Below are positions 1-9,650 of a stretch of 64,000 nucleotides of DNA, piece by piece (the stretch's first letter is position 1; the number at the start of each line of letters is the position of its first letter). A model generated the notes under the pieces. That model saw only the letters and a program-made list of their open reading frames with translations. It made no database searches and was not told the DNA's origin. The translations under genes and the position numbers were made by a program. The stretch comes from Armigeres subalbatus (taxonomy: Eukaryota > Arthropoda > Insecta > Diptera > Culicidae). The stretch lies in NCBI RefSeq assembly GCF_024139115.2, contig NW_026942747.1, positions 1 to 64,000 on the forward strand. The letters run 5' to 3'.

Positions 1-478
1 TGGTTGCCCATCGGATGGATGCATGATGATGCTGAATAATCGATGGGATTTCTTAAAATGATTATACTGATATTTAACTTTCCACATTTTTTCTTCGAAA
101 TTGATGTCAAGAGTTACTTCATATATTCATAACCTGTACCCATATCAATAACAATCAAAACGAAGAATTAGATCCTAAAGCCCTATCTCGTTTATGATTC
201 CAAATGATAGTGCAACGGTCGAGCCTACATGGTCTTATTTATACCGTAAATACAAATTCAGGCTTTGTTTATTTCACATTTGTTATTGGGATTAGAATGG
301 TTATTAATTTTATCAAAAGTTGTAACATTATGATAATGTACCGCATGTATTTCGGAATATACCTTCAACCTTTTTACTCAGCTCAAACATTTTTCAAGCC
401 CATCGCAAGCGGCACGCACGACAAAGTACGGCGTTGAATTGGGCCAAAGTAGACACTTTATACATTCATTTCATTTAT
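1..478. other. Unannotated AT-rich flank
   Basis: I see no domain, tRNA or clear repeat here. The longest open frame (204-437, plus) is 77 residues of low-complexity hydrophobic sequence with no recognisable motif and ends just before an RTE 3' tail, so I do not call it a gene. Confidence 0.6.
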
Positions 479-481
479 TCA

Positions 482-836
482 GACTAAGGCCGAAGTGGCC
501 TGTGCGGTATATAAGAGTCTTCTCCATTCGGCTCGGGCCATGGCTACACATCGCCAACCATGCAGTCTACGGAGGGTCCGCAAGTCATCTTCCGCCTGAT
601 CGATCCATCTTGCCCGCTGCGCACCTCGCCTTCTTGTGCCCGTCGGATCGTTGTCGAGAACCATTTTCACCGGGTTATTGTCCGACATTCTGGCTACGTG
701 CCCGGGCCACCGCAGTCGTCCGATTTTCGCGGTATGAACGATGGATGGTTCTCCCAACAGCTGATGCAACTCGTGGTTCATTCGCCTCCTCCACATACCG
801 TCCGCCATCTGCACCCCACCATAGATGGTACGCAGA
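482..836 (-). pseudogene. RTE-A (JAM1-like) 3' fragment
   Basis: This is the last ~115 codons and 3' end of an RTE-clade non-LTR retrotransposon. The translated minus strand matches the C terminus of the longer copy at 6123-8924 almost residue for residue (shared stretches such as RRMNHELHQLLGEPSIVHT and NPVKMVLDNDPTGTRRRGA). Similarity stops near 836, where copy 1 continues towards its RT domain but this copy runs into unrelated sequence. The 3' end is followed by a short A/T tail (complement of cattcatttcattta), as expected for RTE elements. It has no catalytic domain and cannot encode a working protein. Identity of the family is by comparison within the window; the JAM1-like label is from memory. 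Confidence 0.85.
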
Positions 837-880
837 CACTTTATACCTACTCGTTTATTCTCGACAACATGTTTGACCAC

Positions 881-1320
881 ATAAAATAGTCCAAGAGGTT
901 TACATATCTGTTGAACTGTGCGGCCATTTTGACCAAATTTATTATATGAGAAAATGCTCCGTCCTTCTAATACACGAAAACGTCCTTGCTGTACATTTGC
1001 TCAAAGTTTGGGCCAACAATTTTGATAGAATTAAAAACCCGATTAATCCGCCTATAGTGGGATTTTGAGTCTTGTTTAACCTTCTTAACGTGTTCGGGTT
1101 AAAATCACCCGAATCGCACTTCAAATTGTAATAACTTAACGCAAAAATGTGAACGTCTGAAACTTCTTGATTTTTCCTTTTTAATGGAAAACTATGTAAT
1201 GTTGACCTATTTTGTACGACGTTTCTGAAGGGCTAAAAACTGACACTAACGGTGTTCGGGTCATATTGACCGGGATTTGACTTAGCAATATCTCAGGCAT
1301 TTCTCAACTAAACATCATCC
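881..1320. other. No gene seen; short GTTCGGGT direct repeats
   Basis: About 440 bases without coding signal. The motif GTTCGGGT followed by an A/T-rich spacer and a CCCG/CCGG partner occurs near 1088 and again near 1254, giving two weak hairpin-like blocks. I cannot assign them to a known element. Confidence 0.4.
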
Positions 1321-1324
1321 TCGA

Positions 1325-2609
1325 TAATGTCGCAACAGCAGTCGAAGTCCTTTTGGACGCATAGTCGATATGGCGGGCGAAGGTCAGCTTGTCGATTACG
1401 ACCTCAAGAAGCTTCAAACTTCCCTTTGATGCGATCGCGACTTTACCCACGTGAATCACTGCATGTTGAACCGACTAGCGATTGTTAATGATAACTCCTC
1501 CGTCTTATGTTGAGCAAGCTGCAGGCCTCTAGCGCTCATCCAATCCTCCACCGTGCTGATCGCGTGTGCTGCGGTCAGTTCTACCTCGGGAATTGACTCC
1601 CCGTAGACCTCCAAGGTTACGTCATCTGCGAAGCCGACGATCTTAACATCAGGAGGGAACTTTAGCTTCAGAACCCCGTCATACATAAGGTTCCGTAATA
1701 CCGGGCCCAGTATTGAACCTTGCGGAACGACTGCCGTAATAGGAACGTTTCTCTGACCAGCATCGGTCTCATATAATAGTACACGGTTCTGGAAATAGCT
1801 TTCCAAAACCCGGTACAGGCCCACCGGCAGGCTAAGCTGGTGTAACGAGAGCGTGGTGGCATCCTAGCTTGCGCTGTTGAATGCGTTCTTCACATCAAGT
1901 GTCACTAACGCACAGTATCGAATACCTGACCTTTCTGTTGGATCGCTATCTCGGCGGTCTTTACCACCGAGCTAATAGCGTGCAACGTGAACTTATCCTT
2001 GCGAAAACCGAACTGATTACTTGACAGGCCGTTCGTACCCTCTGAGTACGGGTTCAGCCTGTTGAGGATGATTCTCTCTAGCAACTTGCCCGTCGTGTCT
2101 ATAAGGCAGATTGGTCTATGCGCCGATGGGTCGCCCGGCGGCTTCCAGGCCTTCGGCAACAACACCAGTTTCTGTCTTTTCCATCTTTCGGGGAATCTAC
2201 ACTCATCTAGGCATCTTTGCATAGCTAGCCCGAACATGTTCGGGTTCGCTATGATTGCTGCCTTGAGAGCGCTGTTTGGAACTCCATCAGGCCCTGGAGC
2301 TTTGTTCGCTACCAGGGATTTGGCCACCGCGAGTAACTCTTCGTTCGTCACCGCACCCATATAGCCTTGCGGTGCAGGAGGCCAGGGAACCCTCGCCAAC
2401 CTATCCGGGGACCGTTCGGGCGGTGAAGAGCTCCCTTTGGTTTTGGCCATCACTATCCTGTAGGTGTCACCCCACGGATTCGCGTTGGCTCCTTCGCATA
2501 GGTTGTCGAAACACGCTCTCTTACTGCTCTTGATGGCCTTGTTAAAGGCCAGTTTCGCAGCTCGAAACACTTTACGGCAGCACTTGGGGGCAGTAGGAAC
2601 TATGTCCAA
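1325..2609 (-). pseudogene. R1-clade retrotransposon reverse transcriptase (broken)
   Basis: Two minus-strand frames (1905-2609, then 1456-1824 further downstream) cover most of an R1-clade RT. The upstream part has the entry motif NKAPGPDGVPN and the fingers region around FGFRKDKFTLHAISSV. The downstream part has PQGSILGP (motif B) and GFADDVTLEV (motif C, the catalytic aspartates). A homologous tail continues in another frame to about 1325, with readable pieces resembling the thumb region. The frames are separated by stops and a frameshift around 1830-1905, which removes the motif A aspartate region from the continuous reading. The segment belongs with the endonuclease and zinc-knuckle pieces at 2997-3570 on the same strand; a foreign repeat lies between them. 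It is a dead copy. In the family this polymerase copies element RNA at the nicked target. Confidence 0.8.
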
Positions 2610-2745
2610 GGGCTTGACGACCCCTCCTCAGCTGTCTGCGAGTCAGGGGGTTCTGCCTAGGAGGTGGTGGGGTTAACAGGGGGCTCTGTTAATTCCCTCC
2701 CAAAAACCACAAGTATCCGCAAGCAGACCCTATGCGACCGTGTGC
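2590..2745 (+). repeat. Interspersed repeat, copy 1 (5'-end module of a retroposon family)
   Basis: About 155 bases shared with 53890-54050 and 14640-14835 (both in the opposite orientation). Shared landmarks are CTATGTCCAAGGGCTTG, GTCTGCGAGTCAGGGGGTT and GACCGTGTGCCG. In the 53.9-kb copy the block forms one end of a 2.65-kb insert, which suggests it is the 5' end of a non-LTR-type element. Here it interrupts the R1 relic. Confidence 0.7.
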
Positions 2746-2996
2746 CGTGCATGGGACGTTAAGGAGAGTTGAGGCGTCAAGGACAGAGCGCAATGCTCAA
2801 ATAGTCGCACCCCCGATGTATTGCTTAATTGCGGGCCGGGGGTGTGACTGGAGATGAAGGAGTAGTGGGACCTCAACCCCACACTACCTTTCATTTCACT
2901 GCGGTCCACTCTATCATCCTCGGTGCGGGCACGTTGCATCCTTCGTCTAGCCTTAAGGCAGGTTGATGTAAGGGCCGCAATCTCGGGACTCCACCA

Positions 2997-3362
2997 CTAT
3001 ACCACGTTACACGCGCGTGATAGGATAGCTATCAACGCATCCCCGCTTAGACCTTCAGTGTTGGCTTCCAGTTCAAGGGCCGCGGTGAAAACTTCGCTGT
3101 CGAAGTGATTGGTTCTCCACCCACGGACCTGACAGGAATCCTCGGACCTCGTATGTTGCACGCCACAGTTGATCTTAAAGTGAATTGCTGGATGATCACT
3201 ATGGGTGTAACCCTCGTCCACCTTCCAGTCCAAGCCGTTATCGTCAGGGGCGTTATACGGGTCGGACAGGAGGGTGACATCGGTCCTCGACTCCGAGACC
3301 GACTGCCACAGCAGCTGCTGGGCAGTTGCACAGTGGTTAAGATTCAGCTGTGTTACTTGCAC
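2997..3362 (-). pseudogene. R1-clade endonuclease remnant (internally deleted)
   Basis: A 121-codon minus-strand frame opens with the start typical of an R1-clade second ORF (MQVTQLNLNHCATAQQLLWQ), the first strand of an apurinic-type endonuclease containing the conserved asparagine. It then jumps directly to the endonuclease C terminus (GYTHSDHPAIHF, with the SDH catalytic motif). Some 150 residues normally found between these are missing, so the frame survived a large in-frame deletion but the nuclease core is gone. It lies upstream of the RT remnant at 1325-2609 and overlaps by ten bases the zinc-knuckle frame at 3353-3570, as ORF1 and ORF2 often do in this clade. Confidence 0.75.
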
Positions 3363-3570
3363 GGCTTATTCTTATTTTTCTCTCCGATGGGACACGAAGA
3401 CCCACCCATAACGTGGTTACAGGCTTGCTTTTTGCTGGCGCAGATGAGGCACTTTGGTGCCTTATCACATTCATGCGCCTTGTGCCCTTCCTCACCACAA
3501 CGACGACACAGGTTGCTACGGTCTGGGCTCATACGGTTGTAGGACTTGTGTCCCAACTCTAAGCATCGAT
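3353..3570 (-). pseudogene. R1-clade ORF1 (gag-like) zinc-knuckle tail
   Basis: The C-terminal ~72 residues of this minus-strand frame carry three closely spaced CCHC zinc knuckles: a partial one around CLELGHKSYN, then CRRCGEEGHKAHEC, then CLICASKKQACNHVMGGSSC. This arrangement is characteristic of ORF1 of R1-clade elements, where it binds element RNA. The same open frame continues to 3826, but from about 3575 upstream it is antisense to a different retrotransposon (plus-strand RT at 3569-4750), so that part is not ORF1. The N-terminal two thirds of ORF1 are missing. Confidence 0.75.
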
Positions 3571-4765
3571 GGACCATATTGTCACGCTCCGCATCATTTT
3601 GGAGCAGGTCAACGAATTCCAAGAGTCCCTTTACTTGGTATTCATTGACTACGAAAAAGCTTTCGACCGTCTCAATCACGAGAATATGTGGGGCGCCCTG
3701 AGACGCAAGGGGGTTCCTGAGAAAATCATCGGCCTCATCGAAGCACAGTACGAGGCCTTTTCGTGTAGAGTGCTGCACAATGGGGTCCTGTCCGACCCTA
3801 TCCGGGTCGTAGCGGGTGTGAGGCAAGGATGTATTCTATCACCGTTACTGTTCCTCATCGTAATCGATGAGATTCTGGTTGATGCGATTGACCGTGAACC
3901 AAACCGCGGGCTGTTATGGCAGCCTATAACCATGGAGCACTTAAACGACTTCGAATTGGCGGATGACGTTGCACTACTCGCGCAACGGCGCTCTGATATG
4001 CAGAGTAAGCTCAACGACCTTGCCGATTGCTCCTCCTCGGCAGGTTTAGTCATCAACGTCAACAAAACCAAATCGTTGGATCTAAACACGGTGACTCCTT
4101 CCTGTTTCACAGTAGCCGGGCAACCAGTGGAGAATGTTGAAAGCTTCCAATATCTTGGTAGCCAAATGGCGTCAGACGGCGGTACCAAGATCGACATAGG
4201 CGCACGGATCAAGAAAGCAAGGGCTGCCTTTGCGAGTTTAAGAAATATCTGGAAAAACAGGCAGATAAGTGAACGCACCAAAATACGAATTTTCAACTCT
4301 AACGTGAAATCTGTGCTGTTATACGCCAGCGAAACATGGTGTGTATCAGTGGAGAACACTCAACGGCTGCAGGTGTTCATTAACAGATGCCTGCGGTATA
4401 TAATTCGGGCCTGGTGGCCTCACAACTGGATCTCAAACAACGAGCTCCATCGTCGTTGTCACCAGAGGCCGATAACAACAGAAATTCGGGATCGGAAGTG
4501 GGGCTGGGTCGGCCACACTCTTCGTAGGGGCGGAAACGAAATCTGTAATCAAGCATTAGACTGGAACCCAGCGGGACATCGCAGCAGAGCCAGACCCAGA
4601 GGCTCATGGCGGAGAAGCCTCAATAAAGAAATAAAAGAAGTCGACCGAAATCTAACCTGGCAACAGGTTAAAGCGATAGCCGGGCAACGCTCAGGATGGA
4701 GATCTTTCAAGTTGACCCTTTGCACCACCGGAGGTGTACAGGATCCATAAGTTAGTAAGTAAGAG
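3569..4765 (+). pseudogene. Non-LTR retrotransposon RT, 3' two thirds with 3' tail
   Basis: A 393-codon open frame holds the RT palm and thumb of a non-LTR element: motif A FIDYEKAFDRLNH near residue 25, motif B GVRQGCILSPLLFL near 87, and a motif C written ELADDVALLA near 130, where the usual Phe before ADD is Leu. Downstream are the thumb (YLGSQMASDGGTKIDIG) and a C-terminal tract of the form DWNPAGHRSRARPRGSWRR. The 3' end is marked by a TAAG-type simple tail (aagttagtaagtaag) at about 4750. Fingers and endonuclease are absent, so this is a 5'-truncated copy. The clade is uncertain: the C terminus resembles RTE-like elements rather than R1 or jockey. The frame starts abruptly at the junction with the antisense R1 relic. 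There are no internal stops, so it may be relatively young. Confidence 0.8.
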
Positions 4766-5530
4766 GTTATCGAGATGTAGAAAGCCCAAATGTATGTAGA
4801 TTGAAGGGACTGAGGAAACCATCGACATAGGGAGAGATATCGAGTTATAGAACATCGAGATGTAGTGTCGCTGTGCGAACAAAATTAGTCTGTCATACCG
4901 ATGCCATACCGATGTTGATGTCATATTAAGAAAATCTAAGTGATAAGTAGAGCGGAAAAAAGGCATAACTAATTTACATAACGACAGCTAGGAACGAATA
5001 TCGCACACAGATTAGGCAATAAACACGCCCACGCGTAGGCGCATGTGGCAATAAACACTTTTCCTTTCTCTTTCGTCCTGTCAGAATGCAGTCCTTTAGT
5101 AGGAACGATACAAATGTTTCCCAATCCTAGAAACTAATGTTACGCTATCGTAGAAGATAAGCCGCGCCTTAAATTGTAAGCCCTTCCCGATCTGGCCGCA
5201 AGAGGAAGCGAAATAGAAACGATCAAGGATAATAACCAGATCTGGATGGGCGTTAGTTAATGAGCTCAATACTATTATACAAGTGGTAGATCACCACACA
5301 TTCAAGAGTTACATTAGGCGCAACGTAGAAGATCACCACACATTGAGAAATAGTTATAATGAGTGAAATAGAAAATATGTTGTAGATTAATCACTAATGC
5401 CCAAAAGAGAGCAAAAATGTGACCCAAATATTTCCTAAATTGTAAATCACTAGCATATCATGTAGAAGTAAGATCCTTACCCCCGTGAATGTCTCAAGTT
5501 AAGTTCGATGTTTTACTCCTGATTCTTTAA
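4766..5530. other. Unannotated; short repeated motifs
   Basis: No coding signal. Near 4765-4870 the phrase atcgagatgtag recurs, together with atatcgagttatagaac, suggesting a fragment of a simple interspersed repeat. Near 5288-5345 the phrase agatcaccacacatt occurs twice about 50 bases apart. I cannot name either. Confidence 0.4.
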
Positions 5531-5960
5531 TTAGAATTAGAAACTCCGGTCTTCAACTTCCCTGCTTGACTCGAAAACGTTTCTCCGTAAAGGAGAAACA
5601 AGTAGTATCAAAAAGGACTTTTTGGTTTGGTTCCTTGGATCGAAACAAGTTGCTCTGTAACAGGAGTAACAAGTAGTCCCTTGGAAAAGTAACCTCGCGG
5701 TGTGCATTTGCGAAGGACATCTCCCTAACCGGAGAAAGAAGCAGCTCCTGCACCCAGAAAATCCGTGACAGTCCAGCGAGGTCGTCACAACCCGATTCCT
5801 TGGATCGAAAAGGTCTCTCCCTAACAGGAGAAACAAGTAGTTTCGAGGAATCACAAAGCCGGCGTGCATCTGCGAAAAACGTCTCCTCACTCGGAGAAAT
5901 AAGTAGCTCTTGCACCCGAAACTCCAGTGACGACAAGTCGACTTCGTCACATGTAGAGAG
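5530..5960 (+). repeat. 165-bp tandem repeat with recurring TCTCC/GGAGA hairpin
   Basis: Two adjacent higher-order units are visible, both containing ttccttggatcgaaa (5631 and 5796, period 165). Within the block the submotif TCTCC-(4-6 nt)-GGAGAAACAAGTAGT occurs five times (about 5580, 5650, 5730, 5815 and 5885) with small changes. The TCTCC/GGAGA arms could pair as a short hairpin each time. No coding frame is convincing: open frames on the minus strand simply follow the repeat. It abuts the left arm of the TIR element at 5973. Confidence 0.7.
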
Positions 5961-6109
5961 TCGACTGTAATAGTCCTTAATGTACGTTTTTCAGTACAAC
6001 TATTACGTAAACAATTAAAAAGCGGCTAACATGATTAGTTATTTATTGCATGGTTACAATCTTGACAAATGACAGCCATTCGTCTTGAATGTGGCTGTTT
6101 CGTCTTGAT

Positions 6110-8883
6110 TATTATTATTTAATCAGACTAAGGCCGAAGTGGCCTGTGCGGTATATAAGAGTCTTCTCCATTCGGCTCGGTCCATGGCTACACGTCGCCA
6201 ACCACGCAGTCTACGGAGGGTCCGCAAGTCATCTTCCACCTGATCGATCCACCTTGCCCGCTGCGCACCTCGCCTTCTTGTGCCCGTCGGATCGTTGTCG
6301 AGAACCATTTTCACCGGGTTACTGTCCGACATTCTGGCTACGTGCCCGGCCCATCGCAGTCGTCCGATTTTCGCGGTGTGAACGATGGATGGTTCTCCCA
6401 ACAGCTGATGCAATTCGTGGTTCATTCGCCTCCTCCACGTACCGTCCGCCATCTGCACCCCACCATAGATGGTACGCAGCACTTTCCTTTCGAAAACTCC
6501 AAGTGCGCGTTGGTCCTCCACGAGCATCGTCCAGGTCTCGTGTCCGTAGAGAACTACCGGTCTAATTAGCGTTTTGTAGATTGTCAGTTTGGTACGGCGG
6601 CGAACTCTATTCGATCGGAGCGTCTTGCGGAGTCCAAAGTACGTACGATTTCCAGCCACTATGCGTCTCCGAATTTCTCTGCTGGTGTCATTTTCGGCAG
6701 TCACCAGTGAGCCCAAGTACACAAATTCTTCTACCACCTCGATTTCGTCACCACCGATGCAAACTCGCGGTGGGTGGCTCACATTGTCTTCTCTTGAACC
6801 TCTTCCTATCATGTCCTTCGTCTTCGACGTGTTGATGACTAGTCCGATCCGCTTAGCTTCCCTCTTCAGTCTGATGTAGGCTTCCTCCATCTTCTCAAAG
6901 TTACGTGCCATAATATCTATGTCGTCGGCGAAACCAAATAGCTGGACGGACTTATTGAAAATTGTACCACTCGTGTTAATCCCTGCTCTTCGTATTACCC
7001 CTTCCAAAGCGATGTTGAATAGCAAACACGAAAGACCATCACCTTGCCGTAACCCTCTGAGGGTTTCGAAGGGACTCGAGAATGCCCCTGAAACTCGAAC
7101 TACGCACATCACCCGATCCATCGTCGCTTTGATCAACCGTGTCAGTTTATCCGGAAAACCGTGTTCGTGCATTAGCTGCCATAGCTGGTCTCGATCGATT
7201 GTATCATATGCGGCTTTGAAGTCGATGAATAGATGATGTGTGGGCACGTTGTATTCGCGGCATTTCTGCAGTACTTGGCGAATGGCGAACACCTGGTCCG
7301 TGGTGGAGCGTTCGCCCATAAAACCCGCCTGGTACTGCCCCACGAACTCCCTTGCAGTTGGTGCTAGTCGACGGCATAAAATTTGGGAGAGTACCTTGTA
7401 GGCGGCGTTCAGCAATGTGATTGCGCGGTAGTTGCTACAATCCAGCTTATCTCCCTTTTTGTAGATGGGACACACGACACCTTCCATCCACTCCTGCGGC
7501 AAAACTTCCTCCTCCCAAATCTTGGTAATGACCCAGTGCAGCGCTCTAGCCAGTGCCTCACCACCGTGTTTAAATAGCTCTCCTGGTAGTTGGTCAACCC
7601 CAGGGGCTTTGTTGTTCTTCAGCCGGCCAATCTCCTCCTGGATTTCCTGGAGATCCGGAGCCGGTAGAATTATGTCCTGCGCGCGTTCTCCCAGGTCCAT
7701 CACCATACCGCCATCTTCGTCTGCCACATCGCCATTCAGGTGTTCTTCGTAGTGCTGCCGCCACCTTTGGATCACCTCACGCTCGTTCGTAAGAAGGTTC
7801 CCGTTTATGTCCTTACACATATCAGGCTGTGGCACGTGACCCTTACGTGAACGGTTTAACTTCTCATAGAACTTTCGTGTGTTATTAGCGCGGTACAGTT
7901 GCTCCGTTTCTTCACGGTCTCGATCTTCCTGCTGGCGCTTTTTCCTCCGGAAAATCGAGTTTTGTCTGTTCCGCGCCTGTTTATATCGTGCCTCGTTCGC
8001 CCTCGTGCGGTGTTGCAGCAATCTCGCCCATGCTGCATTCTTCTCTTCCACTAACTGCTCACATTCGCCGTCATACCAGTCGTTTCTCTGATCCGGGGGC
8101 ACCGTGCCAAGTGCAGCGGTTGCGGTGCTACCAATGGCGGATCGAATATCTCTCCAGCCATCTGCAAGAGACGCTGCGCCTAGCTGCTCTTCCGTTGGAA
8201 GTGCCACTTCCAGCTGCTGCGCGTATTCTTGAGCTAGTCTACCATCTTGTAGCCGCCCAATGTTAAGCCGCGGCGTCCGACTTCGACGCGTGTTGTACAC
8301 CGTCGAGAGTTTTGAGCGCAGGCATACTGCAACGAGGTAGTGGTCGGATTCAATATTCGCACTGCGGTAAGTGCGGACGTTCGTGATGTCGGAGAAGAAT
8401 TTACCGTCGATTAGAACGTGGTCGATTTGGTTTTCCGTTTCTTGGTTAGGTGATCTCCATGTGGCCTTGTGGATATTTTTGCGGGGAAAGAAGGTGCTTC
8501 GGACTACCATTCCGCGGGAGGCTGCGAAGTTTATGCATCGTTGGCCGTTGTCATTCGATACGGTGTGCAGACTATCCGGTCCGATGACCGGTCTATACAT
8601 TTCCTCCCTTCCTACCTGTGCGTTCATGTCACCGATGACGATTTTAACGTCCCGCAGTGGGCATCCATCGTATGTCTGCTCCAGCTGTGCGTAGAACGCT
8701 TCTTTCTCGTCGTCGGGTCTCCCTTCGTGTGGGCAGTGCACGTTGATGATGCTATAGTTGAAGAAACGGCCTTTAATCCTCAGCTTGCACATCCTTGCGT
8801 TGATTGGCTGCCACCCAATCACGCGTTGGCGCATCTTACCCAGCACTATGAAGCCGGTTCCCAGCTTCCCAGCTTCCAGCCGG
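6110..8883 (-). mobile_element. RTE-A (JAM1-like) non-LTR retrotransposon, copy 1, 5'-truncated
   Basis: The copy is bounded by an 11-bp target-site duplication, TTCGTCTTGAT, at 6099-6109 and 8884-8894. The minus-strand 3' end carries a short A/T simple tail next to 6110. The 5' end stops inside the endonuclease coding region, so the copy is 5'-truncated, the usual result of incomplete target-primed reverse transcription. It sits within a TIR element. Copy 2 at 11137-13713 and the fragment at 482-836 are the same family. Confidence 0.9.
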
Positions 8884-8924
8884 TTCGTCTTGATATAGAT
8901 TGTTACTATGCAATAAATAACCAA
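6123..8924 (-). CDS. RTE-clade endonuclease/reverse transcriptase, N-terminally truncated
   Basis: A 933-codon uninterrupted frame. In order: the C-terminal half of an apurinic-like endonuclease (VIGDMNAQVG near residue 100, ENQIDHVLIDGK, ESDHYLVAV); a linker with basic and coiled segments; RT fingers (NNKAPGVDQLPGELFK); motif A FIDFKAAYDTIDR; motif B RGLRQGDGLSCLLFN; motif C FGFADDIDIMAR; thumb (EFVYLGSLVTAEND); and a C-terminal region ending SALV. The N-terminal part of the endonuclease, with its first catalytic residues, is missing. The first ~10 codons up to the ATG at 8924 are read from the flanking TIR element, not from the retrotransposon, so the start is accidental. RT catalytic residues are intact, so the copy is probably young. 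In the family the protein nicks chromosomal DNA and reverse-transcribes its own RNA onto the nick. Confidence 0.9.
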   Translation of the reverse strand: MVIYCIVTIYIKTNRLEAGKLGTGFIVLGKMRQRVIGWQPINARMCKLRIKGRFFNYSIINVHCPHEGRPDDEKEAFYAQLEQTYDGCPLRDVKIVIGDMNAQVGREEMYRPVIGPDSLHTVSNDNGQRCINFAASRGMVVRSTFFPRKNIHKATWRSPNQETENQIDHVLIDGKFFSDITNVRTYRSANIESDHYLVAVCLRSKLSTVYNTRRSRTPRLNIGRLQDGRLAQEYAQQLEVALPTEEQLGAASLADGWRDIRSAIGSTATAALGTVPPDQRNDWYDGECEQLVEEKNAAWARLLQHRTRANEARYKQARNRQNSIFRRKKRQQEDRDREETEQLYRANNTRKFYEKLNRSRKGHVPQPDMCKDINGNLLTNEREVIQRWRQHYEEHLNGDVADEDGGMVMDLGERAQDIILPAPDLQEIQEEIGRLKNNKAPGVDQLPGELFKHGGEALARALHWVITKIWEEEVLPQEWMEGVVCPIYKKGDKLDCSNYRAITLLNAAYKVLSQILCRRLAPTAREFVGQYQAGFMGERSTTDQVFAIRQVLQKCREYNVPTHHLFIDFKAAYDTIDRDQLWQLMHEHGFPDKLTRLIKATMDRVMCVVRVSGAFSSPFETLRGLRQGDGLSCLLFNIALEGVIRRAGINTSGTIFNKSVQLFGFADDIDIMARNFEKMEEAYIRLKREAKRIGLVINTSKTKDMIGRGSREDNVSHPPRVCIGGDEIEVVEEFVYLGSLVTAENDTSREIRRRIVAGNRTYFGLRKTLRSNRVRRRTKLTIYKTLIRPVVLYGHETWTMLVEDQRALGVFERKVLRTIYGGVQMADGTWRRRMNHELHQLLGEPSIVHTAKIGRLRWAGHVARMSDSNPVKMVLDNDPTGTRRRGAQRARWIDQVEDDLRTLRRLRGWRRVAMDRAEWRRLLYTAQATSALV

Positions 8925-9025
8925 TCATGTTAACCACTTTCTAATTGTTGTACTGAAAAACGTACATTAAGGACCATTTTAAGTTGATTCAAAATAATAG
9001 TGGAACACTGTGGACTAGGGTGGTC

Positions 9026-9337
9026 TTCTTCTTCTTCTTCTTCTTCTTCTTATTGGCATTACATCCCCACACTGGGACAGAGCCGCCTCGCAGCTTAGTG
9101 TTCATTAAGCACTTCCACAGTTATTAACTGCGAGGTTTCTAAGCCAGGTTACCATTTTTGCATTCGTATATCATGAGGCTAACACGATGATACTTTTATG
9201 CCCAGGGAAGTCGAGACAATTTCCAATCCTAAAATTGCCTAGACCGGCACCGGGAATCGAACCCAGCCACCCTCAGCATGGTCTTGCTTTGTAGCCACGC
9301 GTCTTTCCGCACGGCTAAGGAGGGCCTCTAGGGCCTA
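9026..9337 (-). mobile_element. Feilai-like tRNA-derived SINE
   Basis: On the minus strand this begins with a tRNA-like head (GGCCCTCCTTAGCC, then a box-B-like GGGTTCGATTCCCGG), continues into a family-specific body and ends GATGTAATGCCAATAAG followed by an AAG repeat (the TTC run at 9027-9050). It is flanked by AGGGTGGTC at 9017-9025 and 9338-9346. The insertion lies in the left end of the hAT relic. Copies of the same SINE lie at 49106-49400 and 49714-49953, with fragments at 35046 and 46924. Confidence 0.85.
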
Positions 9338-9539
9338 AGGGTGGTCGGTATTGGTTATTTTTGTCAAAAACCGGTATTCGGTATTTGATGGAGTCAATAC
9401 CGGTAATACCGGTAGAATACCGGTAATACCGGTAGAATACCGGTTTTTGTGAAAATTTCAGGTAGTAAAAGAAACACTTTTGATTTGGACTTTTGGATGA
9501 AAAACAATATTTGTTGACAAACTTCAAATGTTAAAATCA

Positions 9540-9650
9540 TTGCTTGTTGAGCTGGGCAAAGCGAAACTTAAGTAGACATTACATACTGAACGACTCATCT
9601 CCCAATCCGCATTGGAATTTGTTAGCAATGTTGTCAACTACTGAGAATGC
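9540..9650 (-). pseudogene. hAT transposase C-terminal dimerisation motif (remnant)
   Basis: Read on the minus strand, this stretch gives PERAFSVVDNIANKFQ followed by GLGDESFSM, a stop, and LLKFRFAQLNK. The ERxFS..xNI....R/C.L pattern is the hallmark of the hAT C-terminal dimerisation domain. One in-frame stop interrupts it. Only this block is recognisable; the sequence between it and 10150 is too decayed to read continuously. Its location near the left end fits a transposase gene running right to left through the relic. Confidence 0.65.

Larger units (their letters stand above)
5973..8974. mobile_element. TIR DNA element (MITE-like) split by an RTE insertion
   Basis: The first ~85 bases (5973-6060) and the last ~80 (8896-8974) are near-perfect inverted copies. 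Shared landmarks include tccttaatgtacgttttt at the outer edge, ttaacatgatt and ttatttattgcat inside. Removing the RTE insert (6110-8883) and one 11-bp duplication leaves a short element of roughly 220 bases with a small internal hairpin. No transposase is present, so it is non-autonomous. The superfamily is not clear because the outermost flanks do not give a convincing duplication. Confidence 0.75.

Noticed and set aside
439..889. Plus-strand frames of 145 and 109 codons
   Set aside because: They are antisense to the RTE-A C terminus; the same antisense frames recur at 6089-6569 and 11119-11740 in the other copies.
6342..8933. Many plus-strand frames up to 154 codons
   Set aside because: Shadows of the 933-codon RTE gene on the other strand; no motif of their own.
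8992..9015. Exact 8-bp target duplication for the 9-kb hAT relic
   Set aside because: The flanks ctgtggac and ggtggaac agree only partly; the superfamily call rests on transposase remnants instead.
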